NCBI RefSeq assembly: GCF_000614205.1
Contig: NZ_BAKN01000024.1
Coordinates: 1-44,229 of the forward strand
DNA from: Hoylesella saccharolytica JCM 17484
GTDB lineage: Bacteria; Bacteroidota; Bacteroidia; Bacteroidales; Bacteroidaceae
Length of the DNA: 44,229 bases
Reading direction: 5' to 3'
Shown here: in pieces, positions 16,806-24,671 of the stretch
Layout of the letters: the number at the start of each line of letters is the position of its first letter
Numbering within the stretch: the first letter of the stretch is position 1
Program-made: the position numbers and the translations under genes
The notes under the pieces: generated by a model
The model's input: the letters and a program-made list of their open reading frames with translations, nothing else
Told to the model about the DNA's origin: nothing
Database searches by the model: none

Positions 16806-18127
16806 CGACATTGCTTTATGGTGGTATAATTGTAAATGAAGGCAGAACTTTCAAGGGGTCTGTTGTTATAGAGAACGATTTTATTGCAGCTGTAATAGAG
16901 GGAGAAGTGGCTCCCCGTGGAAGATACGATAAAGAAGTAGATGCCACGGGGAGTTTTATTCTGCCCGGAATTATTGACGAACATGTGCACTTTCGTGAGC
17001 CCGGACTGACTCAAAAGGGAGATATAGAGAGTGAAAGTAGAGCTGCAGCTTATGGCGGTGTTACCTCTTTCTTTGATATGCCTAATACAAATCCGCAGAC
17101 AATAACATTGGATACGCTCAAAGATAAATGGGAATTGGGTCGTCAAAGTAGTCATGTAAATTATAGTTTTTTCTTCGGAGCTACCAATGGAAATATTGAA
17201 TTGTTTGATCAACTCAACCCCAATCGTATTCCGGGTATCAAACTTTTCATGGGTTCAAGTACTGGAAACATGCTTGTTGACAAGCAAGAGGCATTAGAAA
17301 AGATTTTCAAACATTCTTCGTTACCCGTGATGACGCATTGTGAAGATACCGATATCATTAACCGAAGTATGGTTGCAGTCAAGCAAAAGTATGGTGAAGA
17401 TCCACCCATAGAGCAGCATCCTGTAATCAGAAGTGAAGAGGCTTGCTATCGTTCTACGGAGTTAGCGGTGTTGCTGGCTGAAAAATATGGTACGCGTTTA
17501 CATGTGGCTCATCTCACAACTGCACGCGAATTGCAACTCTTTGGTAAGAATAAGCGTGTTACGGCGGAAGCAACAGTGTCTCATTTATTGTTTTCCGAGG
17601 AAGATTATGGTCGTTTAGGGACGCTCATCAAATGTAATCCGGCTATCAAATGCATGGAAGATAGGCAAGTATTGAGGCAGGCATTGACAAATGGGCGCAT
17701 TTCTGCTATTGGGACAGATCATGCTCCCCACCTTTTAAAAGATAAAGAAGGTGGTTGTACAAAAGCTGCATCAGGTATGCCAATGGTACAGTTCTCGTTG
17801 GTTTCGATGCTCGAATTAGTAGACGAAGGTGTATTATCTGTTGCGCAAATGGTCAATTTAATGTGCCATCAACCTGCCCGATTATTTGATGTCCGACATC
17901 GTGGTTTTCTACGTAAAGGTTACAAAGCAGATATAACCGTTGTAAAACGAGGAGATGCTTGGACGGTAACTGAGGAAACGATACAAAGTAAATGCAAATG
18001 GAGTCCGGTGTTGGGACACCGCTATCATTGGAAAGTAGTACATACGTTTTGTAACGGGCATCAGATATTGGATGATAAAGGAAGATTTGATACGGATTAT
18101 CGGGGAGAAGAAATTGCTTTCAGATAA
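16802..18127 (+). CDS. pyrC: Dihydroorotase
   Basis: Catalyses ring closure of carbamoyl-aspartate to dihydroorotate in pyrimidine synthesis. The 441-residue protein is a class I amidohydrolase. The metal site is complete: His61 and His63 (DEHVHFREPG), the carboxylated Lys147 (GIKLFMGSS), His179 (VMTHCED), His237 (LHVAHLTT) and Asp306 (GTDHAPH). The length and N-terminal beta domain fit the bacterial type I enzyme. Translation is probably coupled to the preceding lipoprotein gene. An allantoinase is less likely, given the GLTQKGD and NCNP-like (KCNPAIK) motifs. Confidence 0.9.
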   Translation: MTTLLYGGIIVNEGRTFKGSVVIENDFIAAVIEGEVAPRGRYDKEVDATGSFILPGIIDEHVHFREPGLTQKGDIESESRAAAYGGVTSFFDMPNTNPQTITLDTLKDKWELGRQSSHVNYSFFFGATNGNIELFDQLNPNRIPGIKLFMGSSTGNMLVDKQEALEKIFKHSSLPVMTHCEDTDIINRSMVAVKQKYGEDPPIEQHPVIRSEEACYRSTELAVLLAEKYGTRLHVAHLTTARELQLFGKNKRVTAEATVSHLLFSEEDYGRLGTLIKCNPAIKCMEDRQVLRQALTNGRISAIGTDHAPHLLKDKEGGCTKAASGMPMVQFSLVSMLELVDEGVLSVAQMVNLMCHQPARLFDVRHRGFLRKGYKADITVVKRGDAWTVTEETIQSKCKWSPVLGHRYHWKVVHTFCNGHQILDDKGRFDTDYRGEEIAFR

Positions 18128-18209
18128 TCATTGATATCTATAATTATATAGCACAACTTCAAGGAAAATTTTCTGTATTTGGAGATAGAAAGATTCTGAT
18201 TTGGTTCAA

Positions 18210-19049
18210 ATGGAAGTACATGAAAGGATGATAAAAAGGCTTGTTTATCGCGTAAGCGACATCCGTCCTTACATCAATTGGCTCTACTTTTACCATACAT
18301 GGAGCATGAATGGTAAACCGAAAGAAGAGAAGGAAAAACTTCGTGTAGAGGCCGAAACCATGCTTGATGAGTTTGAAACACGGTATAAAACCTATGCTAT
18401 ATTTGGTGTTTTCGATGCTAACAGTGATGAAGATGACATTCTGATAGGTGATGTTAGATTACCTTTACTACGTCAGCAACGAGCTAAAGATAACTGTAGT
18501 CCTCATCTATGTCTTTCGGATTTTCTACGTCCGTTATCTTCTTGTATCAAAGATAAGGTGGGGGCATTTGCTACAACGGTAGATACGGGTATGGAGTTTG
18601 ATTATAAACACGATGATTTTCGGCAGATGATGGCGAAGGTTTTGGCAGAAAGATTGGCGGAAGGAACAGCCGAAAAGATGCACGAAGATGTTCGACGAAC
18701 CTATTGGGGGTATGCGCCCGATGAGCATTTTACGCCTGAAGAATTGCATCGAGAGATGTATCAGGGCATTCGGCCTGCTATTGGATATCCTTCATTACCT
18801 GATACCAGCGTTAATTTTATATTAAATGAACTAATTGGAATGAGTCGTATAGGCATTCATCTTACAGAAACAGGAATGATGCAACCGCATGCCAGTGTGT
18901 CGGGATTAATGTTTGCACACCCCCGTGCCAAGTATTTTGATTTGGGAAAAATAGGTGAGGACCAACTCAGAGATTATGCATTGCGACGTAGAATACCTGT
19001 TGAGATGATGAGAAAGTTTTTAGCATCGAGTGTGGTTTGTAATAGGTAG
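18210..19049 (+). CDS. Free-standing MetH reactivation (AdoMet-binding) domain protein
   Basis: A 279-residue protein that corresponds only to the C-terminal activation domain of cobalamin-dependent methionine synthase. This domain binds S-adenosylmethionine and remethylates inactive cob(II)alamin. The AdoMet motif RPAIGYPSLPDTS is at about 190-202, and the segment after it (GIHLTETGMMQPHASVSGL) matches the end of MetH. No MetH catalytic domains are present in the window, so it must work on a separate protein. The ATG at 18210 is preferred over a TTG three codons upstream. It is preceded by pyrC (82 bases) and followed closely by a phosphoesterase. Confidence 0.87.
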   Translation: MEVHERMIKRLVYRVSDIRPYINWLYFYHTWSMNGKPKEEKEKLRVEAETMLDEFETRYKTYAIFGVFDANSDEDDILIGDVRLPLLRQQRAKDNCSPHLCLSDFLRPLSSCIKDKVGAFATTVDTGMEFDYKHDDFRQMMAKVLAERLAEGTAEKMHEDVRRTYWGYAPDEHFTPEELHREMYQGIRPAIGYPSLPDTSVNFILNELIGMSRIGIHLTETGMMQPHASVSGLMFAHPRAKYFDLGKIGEDQLRDYALRRRIPVEMMRKFLASSVVCNR

Positions 19050-19076
19050 AATAATGAAGAATAAAAGGTAAAGAGT

Positions 19077-20258
19077 ATGATCGCAAGAATATTTATACTG
19101 ATTATATTTATAATTGTCTTACCCGATTTATATTTAGACATTTGTTGTTTAAGAAGAAAGAAGAAGAATCTTCTTCTCAAACGGTTTCTTTTGTGGATGC
19201 CTACTATTGGGATGATACTCTTTACCCTTGTTCTAGCACGTGAAAGAAATTTTGCCCCCGATGACATTAATCTGCTTTATATCTACTTGCTGCTGTTAGG
19301 TGTATATGTTATTCCGAAAGCTATCTATGCTTTAAGTAGTGCCATTGGTTTGTTATATTGTCGAATAAGTCGCACTTGTACTAACTACGGACATTTTATA
19401 GGGATTGCATTTGCTTTGTTTATCATCTATGTTGTTATCTATGGGTCGCTTGTAGGAGTTAATGAGATAACCGTAAGGTATGTAGACGTTTACTCGAAGG
19501 ATTTGCCTAAGACTTTTGATGGGTATAAAATCGTACAGTTTACCGATGCGCATGTTGGCAGTTTTGTAGGAAAAAAGAGTAGGATATTTAAACAAGCGGT
19601 TGATAGTATACTGTCGCAAAAACCTGATGTTATTGTTTTTACCGGTGATTTGCAAAACATTCAGCCCACAGAGCTTCATCCTTTTCTACCACTTTTTAAA
19701 GAATTGAAAGCTAAAGATGGAGTCTTTTCTGTATTGGGTAATCATGATTACAGTATGTATATCAAAGCATCTGAGTCGATAAAAGTGGCAAACGAACGAG
19801 AGATGGTTCGGCTGCAGCGACAGGTGGGATGGAATTTGCTACTGAATGAGCACAGTATTATTCGGCGTGGAAACGATTCAATTGTTATTGCTGGCGAAGA
19901 AAATGACGGTCGCCCGCCTTTCCCTTCGCGTGCCGATATACACAAAACATTACAGGGAATACGTTCCGATGCCTATGTTATTTTGTTGCAACATGACCCT
20001 TCGGCTTGGCGTAGGAATATTTTACCGCATTCTTATGTGCAGCTTACGCTAAGCGGACATACGCACGGTGGACAAGTTAGCCTTCTTGGATTGCGCCCAA
20101 CTTGGTTCTCTTATCGAGAAGATTGTGGTTTATATCACGAACAAGACCGAGCTCTTTTCGTATCTTCCGGATTGGGAGGAGTGGTTCCTTTCAGGTTCGG
20201 AGTTCCTCCGGAGATTGTTGTTATAACCTTGCGTAGCGGAAGCCGTCCCAACAAATAA
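19077..20258 (+). CDS. Membrane-anchored metallophosphoesterase
   Basis: A 393-residue protein with an N-terminal membrane part (about four helices, residues 1-133) and a calcineurin-like phosphoesterase domain. The metal-site motifs are in order: FTDAHVGS, FTGDLQN, LGNHDYS, LLQHDP and SGHTHGGQ. This resembles the YaeI/YkuE group, which act on lipid or nucleotide phosphoesters at the membrane. The substrate cannot be told from sequence. It lies 27 bases after the MetH reactivation gene and 39 bases before an acyltransferase gene, so a lipid role is possible. Confidence 0.85.
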   Translation: MIARIFILIIFIIVLPDLYLDICCLRRKKKNLLLKRFLLWMPTIGMILFTLVLARERNFAPDDINLLYIYLLLLGVYVIPKAIYALSSAIGLLYCRISRTCTNYGHFIGIAFALFIIYVVIYGSLVGVNEITVRYVDVYSKDLPKTFDGYKIVQFTDAHVGSFVGKKSRIFKQAVDSILSQKPDVIVFTGDLQNIQPTELHPFLPLFKELKAKDGVFSVLGNHDYSMYIKASESIKVANEREMVRLQRQVGWNLLLNEHSIIRRGNDSIVIAGEENDGRPPFPSRADIHKTLQGIRSDAYVILLQHDPSAWRRNILPHSYVQLTLSGHTHGGQVSLLGLRPTWFSYREDCGLYHEQDRALFVSSGLGGVVPFRFGVPPEIVVITLRSGSRPNK

Positions 20259-20297
20259 ATTCTCAGATAAACTTTCTTTTTACCAAAAATCATAAGC

Positions 20298-21056
20298 ATG
20301 AAATTGTTTTATCGCATCTATCAATTACTCATTGCCTTTCCGCTCATTGCTCTTAGTACCGTTTTTACTGCGTTAATAACCATCGTTGGTTGTCTCATTG
20401 GTAACGGACATTTTTGGGGATATTATCCCGGTAAGTGCTGGTCGTGGTTCATTATAAGAGTATTGTTTCTTCCGGTGAAAGTACAGGGACGTGAAAATTT
20501 GCTACCGGGGCAATCGTATGTTTTTGTCAGCAACCATCAAGGTGCATTTGATATCTTTCTTATTTACGGTTTTTTAGGTCGAAATTTCAAGTGGATGATG
20601 AAACGTCAACTGCGCAATATCCCTTTTGTTGGTATGGCATGTCAGGCTGCACATCATATATTTGTTGATAAACGTGGACCTGCAAAGATAAAGCAGACTT
20701 ATGAGCAGGCGCGCAAAACACTTCACGATGGAATGTCGCTTGTTGTCTTTCCTGAAGGGGCTCGTACCTTCACGGGACATCTTGGTGTGTTTAAACGTGG
20801 TGCTTTTATGCTGGCAGACGAATTGCAATTACCTGTCGTACCTATTACGATACACGGTTCTTTCTCTGTAATGCCTCGCACCCGCGATATGAAATGGGTG
20901 ATTTGGCATCCCCTTACGCTTACTATTCATCAACCCATTGCACCGATAGGGCAGGGTGTGGAGAATGCAAAATATCTGGAAGACAGAAGTTATGAAACAA
21001 TAATGAATGGCTTACCACAACAGTATCAAGGCTTTATAGCTAATCCCGATCAGTGA
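20298..21056 (+). CDS. plsC: 1-acyl-sn-glycerol-3-phosphate acyltransferase
   Basis: Transfers an acyl chain to lysophosphatidic acid in phospholipid synthesis. The 252-residue protein has an N-terminal hydrophobic region and the acyltransferase motifs NH80-x4-D85 (NHQGAFD) and FPEGARTF at about 151-158, plus PVVPITIHG (motif IV). It is the last gene of the plus-strand block. The lipid substrate is inferred from family membership; some family members act on other acyl acceptors. Confidence 0.85.
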   Translation: MKLFYRIYQLLIAFPLIALSTVFTALITIVGCLIGNGHFWGYYPGKCWSWFIIRVLFLPVKVQGRENLLPGQSYVFVSNHQGAFDIFLIYGFLGRNFKWMMKRQLRNIPFVGMACQAAHHIFVDKRGPAKIKQTYEQARKTLHDGMSLVVFPEGARTFTGHLGVFKRGAFMLADELQLPVVPITIHGSFSVMPRTRDMKWVIWHPLTLTIHQPIAPIGQGVENAKYLEDRSYETIMNGLPQQYQGFIANPDQ

Positions 21057-21124
21057 AACTACATTGATACAAACTTATATCTCAGTATTGGCTTTTATCT
21101 AATTGTTGGGTATTCTGACGGCTT

Positions 21125-21265
21125 ATGGATATAGCAGATATGGCTATGCAGAGTTGTGAATTCAAAAATGATGAGTAGATTTTAGTTTACAACACTTGTA
21201 ATGCTGTAAATTCTGCAATTGAAGATATGCTGAGTGTAAAATTCGATGTGGAAATAAGTAAATAA
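21125..21265 (+). pseudogene. Possible remnant of a small gene with an internal amber stop
   Basis: One frame reads 17 codons from an ATG, then TAG, then 28 more codons in the same frame before TAA. The second half reads ILVYNTCNAVNSAIEDMLSV, which looks protein-like. It could be a decayed small gene between two convergent units, or chance. No family is recognised. Confidence 0.2.
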
Positions 21266-21285
21266 ATGGTGGCTGGTAATGCAGA

Positions 21286-21627
21286 TTATTGAAACAGAGA
21301 GCGTGTTTCTTCTTCCTTGACAGGTTCTGATGTGTTTTCTTCTATTTCTTCTATAAATTGCAGCATTAATTGTTGTGTTTGTCTGGAATTAAAGTTAAGA
21401 TGATAGACACCCCGATAAGCTGTACGCTCAATAATCGAGTTTGGTTTTTTAGAATTAGAAAGAAGAAATCTTGATACATAAGCATGCACCTCTTCGAAGG
21501 TTATCACTTCGAAGAATGAATTACATGAATTGAAGACATGGCGTGCTATTTTCTGTACCGACAAACCTTCAACACCAGCTTCTGTAAGAACCTTAAAGAT
21601 TTCTTTATCGAATCTATTTGCAGACAT
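21286..21627 (-). CDS. Conserved small protein of unknown function
   Basis: A 113-residue protein with no known domain that can be named. The middle (about 15-75) has a helix-rich pattern that could be a winged helix (LSVQKIARHVFNSCNS ... EVHAYVSRFLLS), and the C-terminus is acidic (EEIEEN ... VKEEETR). The ATG at 21627 is chosen over a GTG two codons upstream. It begins only eight bases after the terminator of the upstream gene, so it may depend on readthrough. Confidence 0.7.
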   Translation of the reverse strand: MSANRFDKEIFKVLTEAGVEGLSVQKIARHVFNSCNSFFEVITFEEVHAYVSRFLLSNSKKPNSIIERTAYRGVYHLNFNSRQTQQLMLQFIEEIEENTSEPVKEEETRSLFQ

Positions 21628-21635
21628 AAACACAT

Positions 21636-21673
21636 AAAAAAGAGCCGCTTAACTTTCTAAGCAGCTCTTTTTG
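21636..21673 (-). terminator. Hairpin terminator or attenuator between two minus-strand genes
   Basis: AAAAAGAGC-C-GCTT pairs with AAGC-A-GCTCTTTTT around a loop of eight bases, giving a long stem with one internal mismatch and T-runs on both strands. It begins one base from the stop of the winged-helix gene and ends eight bases before the next start codon. It can stop transcription in both directions. Confidence 0.8.
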
Positions 21674-21976
21674 TTAAGCTAGGGTGATGAGATTACCCTC
21701 ACCTTTCACTTTTCCTTCTTTAAAGAGCCATCCTATACCCAGAAGTACCTCTTCTTCGCTTTTACTTGAAATCTTTGCAATTTGTGCCACAGTTAAAGCT
21801 TTTCCCGCAGACGATAGAGCTTGATATACATCACCTGCTCTGAAACCAACACTTTCCGCATCAATGACCAACGTTGTTTTTACAGTCTTTTTTGTAGCTG
21901 TTTTCTTTGTCTCGGTCTTTTTGGCGGATGCTGTTTTTGTAGTGTCTGCTTTTTTAACTACCTTTTTTTCTTCCAT
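21674..21976 (-). CDS. Winged-helix protein (DUF2582) with Lys-rich N-terminal tail
   Basis: A 100-residue protein in two parts. Residues 1-34 are almost only Lys, Thr, Ala and Glu with repeated KKT motifs, like a histone H1 tail. Residues about 36-100 match the DUF2582 winged-helix pattern: GFRAGDVYQALSS, LTVAQIAKIS, then EEEVLLGIGWLFKEGKV. Such a domain with a basic tail suggests binding to DNA or another nucleic acid; no direct role is known. It is followed by a strong hairpin. Confidence 0.8.
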   Translation of the reverse strand: MEEKKVVKKADTTKTASAKKTETKKTATKKTVKTTLVIDAESVGFRAGDVYQALSSAGKALTVAQIAKISSKSEEEVLLGIGWLFKEGKVKGEGNLITLA

Positions 21977-22045
21977 AAAATCAATGATTAAATCAATTGT
22001 AACAATGATGTAACAATTTGAAAGACAAAATTAGTAAATCTTTTG

Positions 22046-22100
22046 AAAAGCCCTCTCTCTCATAATAAAAAGAGGTATTTTTATCCAAAAGAGGGGCTAT
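22046..22100 (-). terminator. Terminator of aspS
   Basis: On the minus strand, directly after the aspS stop, AGCCCCTCT pairs with AGAGGGCT (outer stem, one bulge), and a perfect inner stem ATAAAAA/TTTTTAT lies within it. A TTTT run follows the outer stem. Confidence 0.75.
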
Positions 22101-23861
22101 TTATTGATTTAAATCAATCTTTAGGTTTAGCTCATCTAATTGTTTGGCATCCAGAAATGATGGAGCGTCAAGCATCACATCGCGTCCGCTATTGTTCTTC
22201 GGAAAGGCAATGCAGTCTCGAATCGAATTTAATCCGGCAAAGATAGATACAAATCGGTCTAGTCCGAACGCCAAACCGGCATGAGGTGGAGCACCGTATT
22301 TGAAGGCATTGATGAGAAAACCGAATTGTGCCATGGCACTTTCGGGAGTAAACCCTAAAATTTTGAACATTTTTTCTTGCAATGCACCGTCGTGTATACG
22401 TAAGCTGCCACCGCCCACTTCGGTACCGTTGCACACAAAGTCGTAGGCTTTTGCGCGTACCTTTTCAGGGTGTTCATCCAGCAAAGGTATATCATCGGGG
22501 TTCGGCATAGTAAAGGGATGGTGTGTGGCCATCAGTCTTTGTTCCTCGTCGCTCCATTCAAATAGGGGGAAATCTACTATCCACAAACATTCGAATGTAT
22601 TTTTATCGCGCAGTCCCAGACGGTCACCCATCTCCAAACGTAATGCACAAAGCTGCACCCGCGTTTTATTTACCTTGTCGCCACTCATAATAAGCACCAA
22701 GTCTCCATTGTTTGCACCCATCGCTTCTTTTAGTTGTGCAAATACTTCCGGAGCATAAAACTTATCGATACTGCTCTTTACTGTTCCGTCGTTTTCATAT
22801 TTTACGAAGACTAAACCTTTTGCTCCCACCTGCGGACGCTTTACAAAATCGGTCAGTTCGTTTAATTGTTTACGTGAATAATCGGCGCATCCCGGCACAC
22901 AAATACCCCCGATATACTCTGCTTCATTGAATACACTAAACTCGCCCGTTCCTTTTAGTACATCCGCCAGTTCAACAAACTCCATTCCAAAGCGCAAATC
23001 AGGCTTGTCGCTGCCATAATACTTCATTGCCTCGTGCCATGCCATACGGCGTAATTTCTTAGGCAATTCTACACCACGTAGCTCCTTGAAAAGATGTCGG
23101 GCCATATCTTCAAACAGCTCAATTACATCATCTTGGTCTACAAAACTCATCTCGCAGTCTATCTGTGTAAACTCCGGCTGACGATCGGCGCGCAGATCTT
23201 CGTCTCTAAAACATTTGGCAATCTGGAAATAACGATCAAAGCCGCTCACCATCAGTAGCTGTTTTAAGGTCTGCGGACTTTGTGGAAGGGCGTAAAACTG
23301 TCCCGGATTCATTCGCGACGGAACAACAAAGTCGCGTGCACCTTCAGGTGTCGAACCTATAAGAATGGGAGTTTCAACCTCAATAAAATCGTGGTTATCC
23401 AAGAAATTACGTATTAAGATGGTCATCTTATGTCGCAATTCCAAATTCTTACGCACGTTAGGGCGGCGCAAATCAAGGTAACGATACTTCATGCGTATAT
23501 CGTCGCCACCATCCGTATTTTCTTCAATAGTAAATGGCGGTGTATCGCTCTCGCTCAGAATATTTAGTTGCTTCACTATCAATTCGATGTCACCGGTCGA
23601 TAAATTAGCGTTTTTACTTTTGCGTTCGTTCACTTTACCCATTACCTGAATGCAATATTCACGTCCAAGTTTATTGGCTTTGTCGCATAGTTCTTTATTT
23701 TCTGCTTCGTCAAACACCAATTGGGTGATGCCGTATCGGTCGCGAAGGTCGATAAAGCACATTCCGCCCATTCTTCTTACACGTTGCACCCAGCCTGCCA
23801 ACGTAACATTTTTGCCCGTGTCGGCAATACGAAGTTCCCCGCAAGTATTCGTTCTGTACAT
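22101..23861 (-). CDS. aspS: Aspartyl-tRNA synthetase
   Basis: Charges tRNA-Asp with aspartate. The 586-residue class II synthetase has the N-terminal OB anticodon-binding domain ([15 protein letters not shown] near 18-32), the catalytic core with [12 protein letters not shown] and [19 protein letters not shown] (motif 2 region), the bacterial-type GAD insert (about 285-425), and motif 3 near the C-terminus (GLAFGLDRF). The start at 23861 is chosen because it begins the normal N-terminus [10 protein letters not shown]. The longer frame would cross the -7 promoter element. Confidence 0.95.
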   Translation of the reverse strand: MYRTNTCGELRIADTGKNVTLAGWVQRVRRMGGMCFIDLRDRYGITQLVFDEAENKELCDKANKLGREYCIQVMGKVNERKSKNANLSTGDIELIVKQLNILSESDTPPFTIEENTDGGDDIRMKYRYLDLRRPNVRKNLELRHKMTILIRNFLDNHDFIEVETPILIGSTPEGARDFVVPSRMNPGQFYALPQSPQTLKQLLMVSGFDRYFQIAKCFRDEDLRADRQPEFTQIDCEMSFVDQDDVIELFEDMARHLFKELRGVELPKKLRRMAWHEAMKYYGSDKPDLRFGMEFVELADVLKGTGEFSVFNEAEYIGGICVPGCADYSRKQLNELTDFVKRPQVGAKGLVFVKYENDGTVKSSIDKFYAPEVFAQLKEAMGANNGDLVLIMSGDKVNKTRVQLCALRLEMGDRLGLRDKNTFECLWIVDFPLFEWSDEEQRLMATHHPFTMPNPDDIPLLDEHPEKVRAKAYDFVCNGTEVGGGSLRIHDGALQEKMFKILGFTPESAMAQFGFLINAFKYGAPPHAGLAFGLDRFVSIFAGLNSIRDCIAFPKNNSGRDVMLDAPSFLDAKQLDELNLKIDLNQ

Positions 23862-23889
23862 CTGTTGCTTTCTTTTAATTTGATTGCTG

Positions 23890-23897
23890 CAAAAGTA
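23890..23897 (-). promoter_or_regulatory. -7 element of aspS
   Basis: The minus strand reads TACTTTTG followed by CAGC, 29 bases before the chosen ATG. It supports the shorter start. Confidence 0.6.
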
Positions 23898-24599
23898 CAT
23901 AATACCGTCGAAACAGGCAAATCTTTCGTTTATTTTGCTGTGTAGCTACTTTGCTTTATTTTTATTATGGATGTAGCATCTTGTCTTTTGGTTTTTATGC
24001 TGGTGTTTTTCTTTTTATAAAGCTCCTGTTATGGAACCCTTTTTATCACCAATCAATTATTCAAATTGATAGATTTTAGGCGTAAAAAATAACAAATCAG
24101 ATTTTTGTTATTTTCGGTTTATATTACAATTAACATTTCAATTTTAGCTGAGAAATAAGCTTTGAAAAACTTAAAAGTACGGAGCTATTTTCCAAAAGCA
24201 TAGATTTCGGGTTGTGAAAGCGTAGGTTTTGCAACTCAAAAGCATACCTTTTGGTATCCGAAAGCTATACTTTTGAAGGTTAAAAAACATGGTTTTAGGG
24301 GACTTAGAAGAGATAGATGGAAGGTGAAAAATAATATTAAATTGGTAAATTGTTGATTTTTAATGGTATATGGAAATCTCTATTTTTTCAAAATTTACGA
24401 ATAATTTTTTGCTCAATGCTTTCTATTGAAGTATTTGACGACGATATCGCAGATTTTAACTATTGTGAAAATATCAATTTGTTATTTATTTTTGGAAATG
24501 AATAATAAATTGATAAATTGCCTATAGAGATGCCTAAATAGGGTAGGTAGATGAGTTGAATTCTTCGAGATACAAACACTTTTTCTCGTTTTTAATAGC
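23898..24599. other. AT-rich intergenic region before the polysaccharide cluster
   Basis: No gene is seen. It holds a perfect 11-bp inverted repeat (24086-24096 with 24104-24114, seven-base loop) and the 22-nt repeats described separately. The rest is very AT-rich with short ambiguous repeats of AAATTG. The region separates the divergent aspS and polysaccharide units. Confidence 0.6.
24195..24304. repeat. Imperfect 22-nt tandem repeats, five units
   Basis: Units beginning with AAAG start at 24195, 24217, 24239 and 24261, exactly 22 bases apart. A more degenerate unit follows at 24283. The shared core is AAAGC-[AG]TA-N2-TTTTG followed by about seven variable bases. The exact spacing over four units is hard to explain by chance in AT-rich DNA. 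No palindromic CRISPR repeat or unique spacer structure is seen. Confidence 0.6.
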
Positions 24600-24607
24600 T
24601 ATCTTTG
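24600..24607 (+). promoter_or_regulatory. -7 element of the polysaccharide cluster
   Basis: TATCTTTG followed by C, 64 bases before the first gene. A clear TTG -33 element is not found. The leader is long enough for control by antitermination, but no structure is evident. Confidence 0.5.
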
Positions 24608-24671
24608 CAACAAATCCGAAGAAACGGAGTTTTATATACAGAAAATCAGGTAGAAAAACGATTAACTAAAT

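Noticed and set aside
23862..23900. Longer start for aspS
   Set aside because: The extension crosses the -7 promoter element and adds residues absent from the family N-terminus.
24195..24304. CRISPR array for the 22-nt repeats
   Set aside because: The units are degenerate, directly adjacent and lack spacers.
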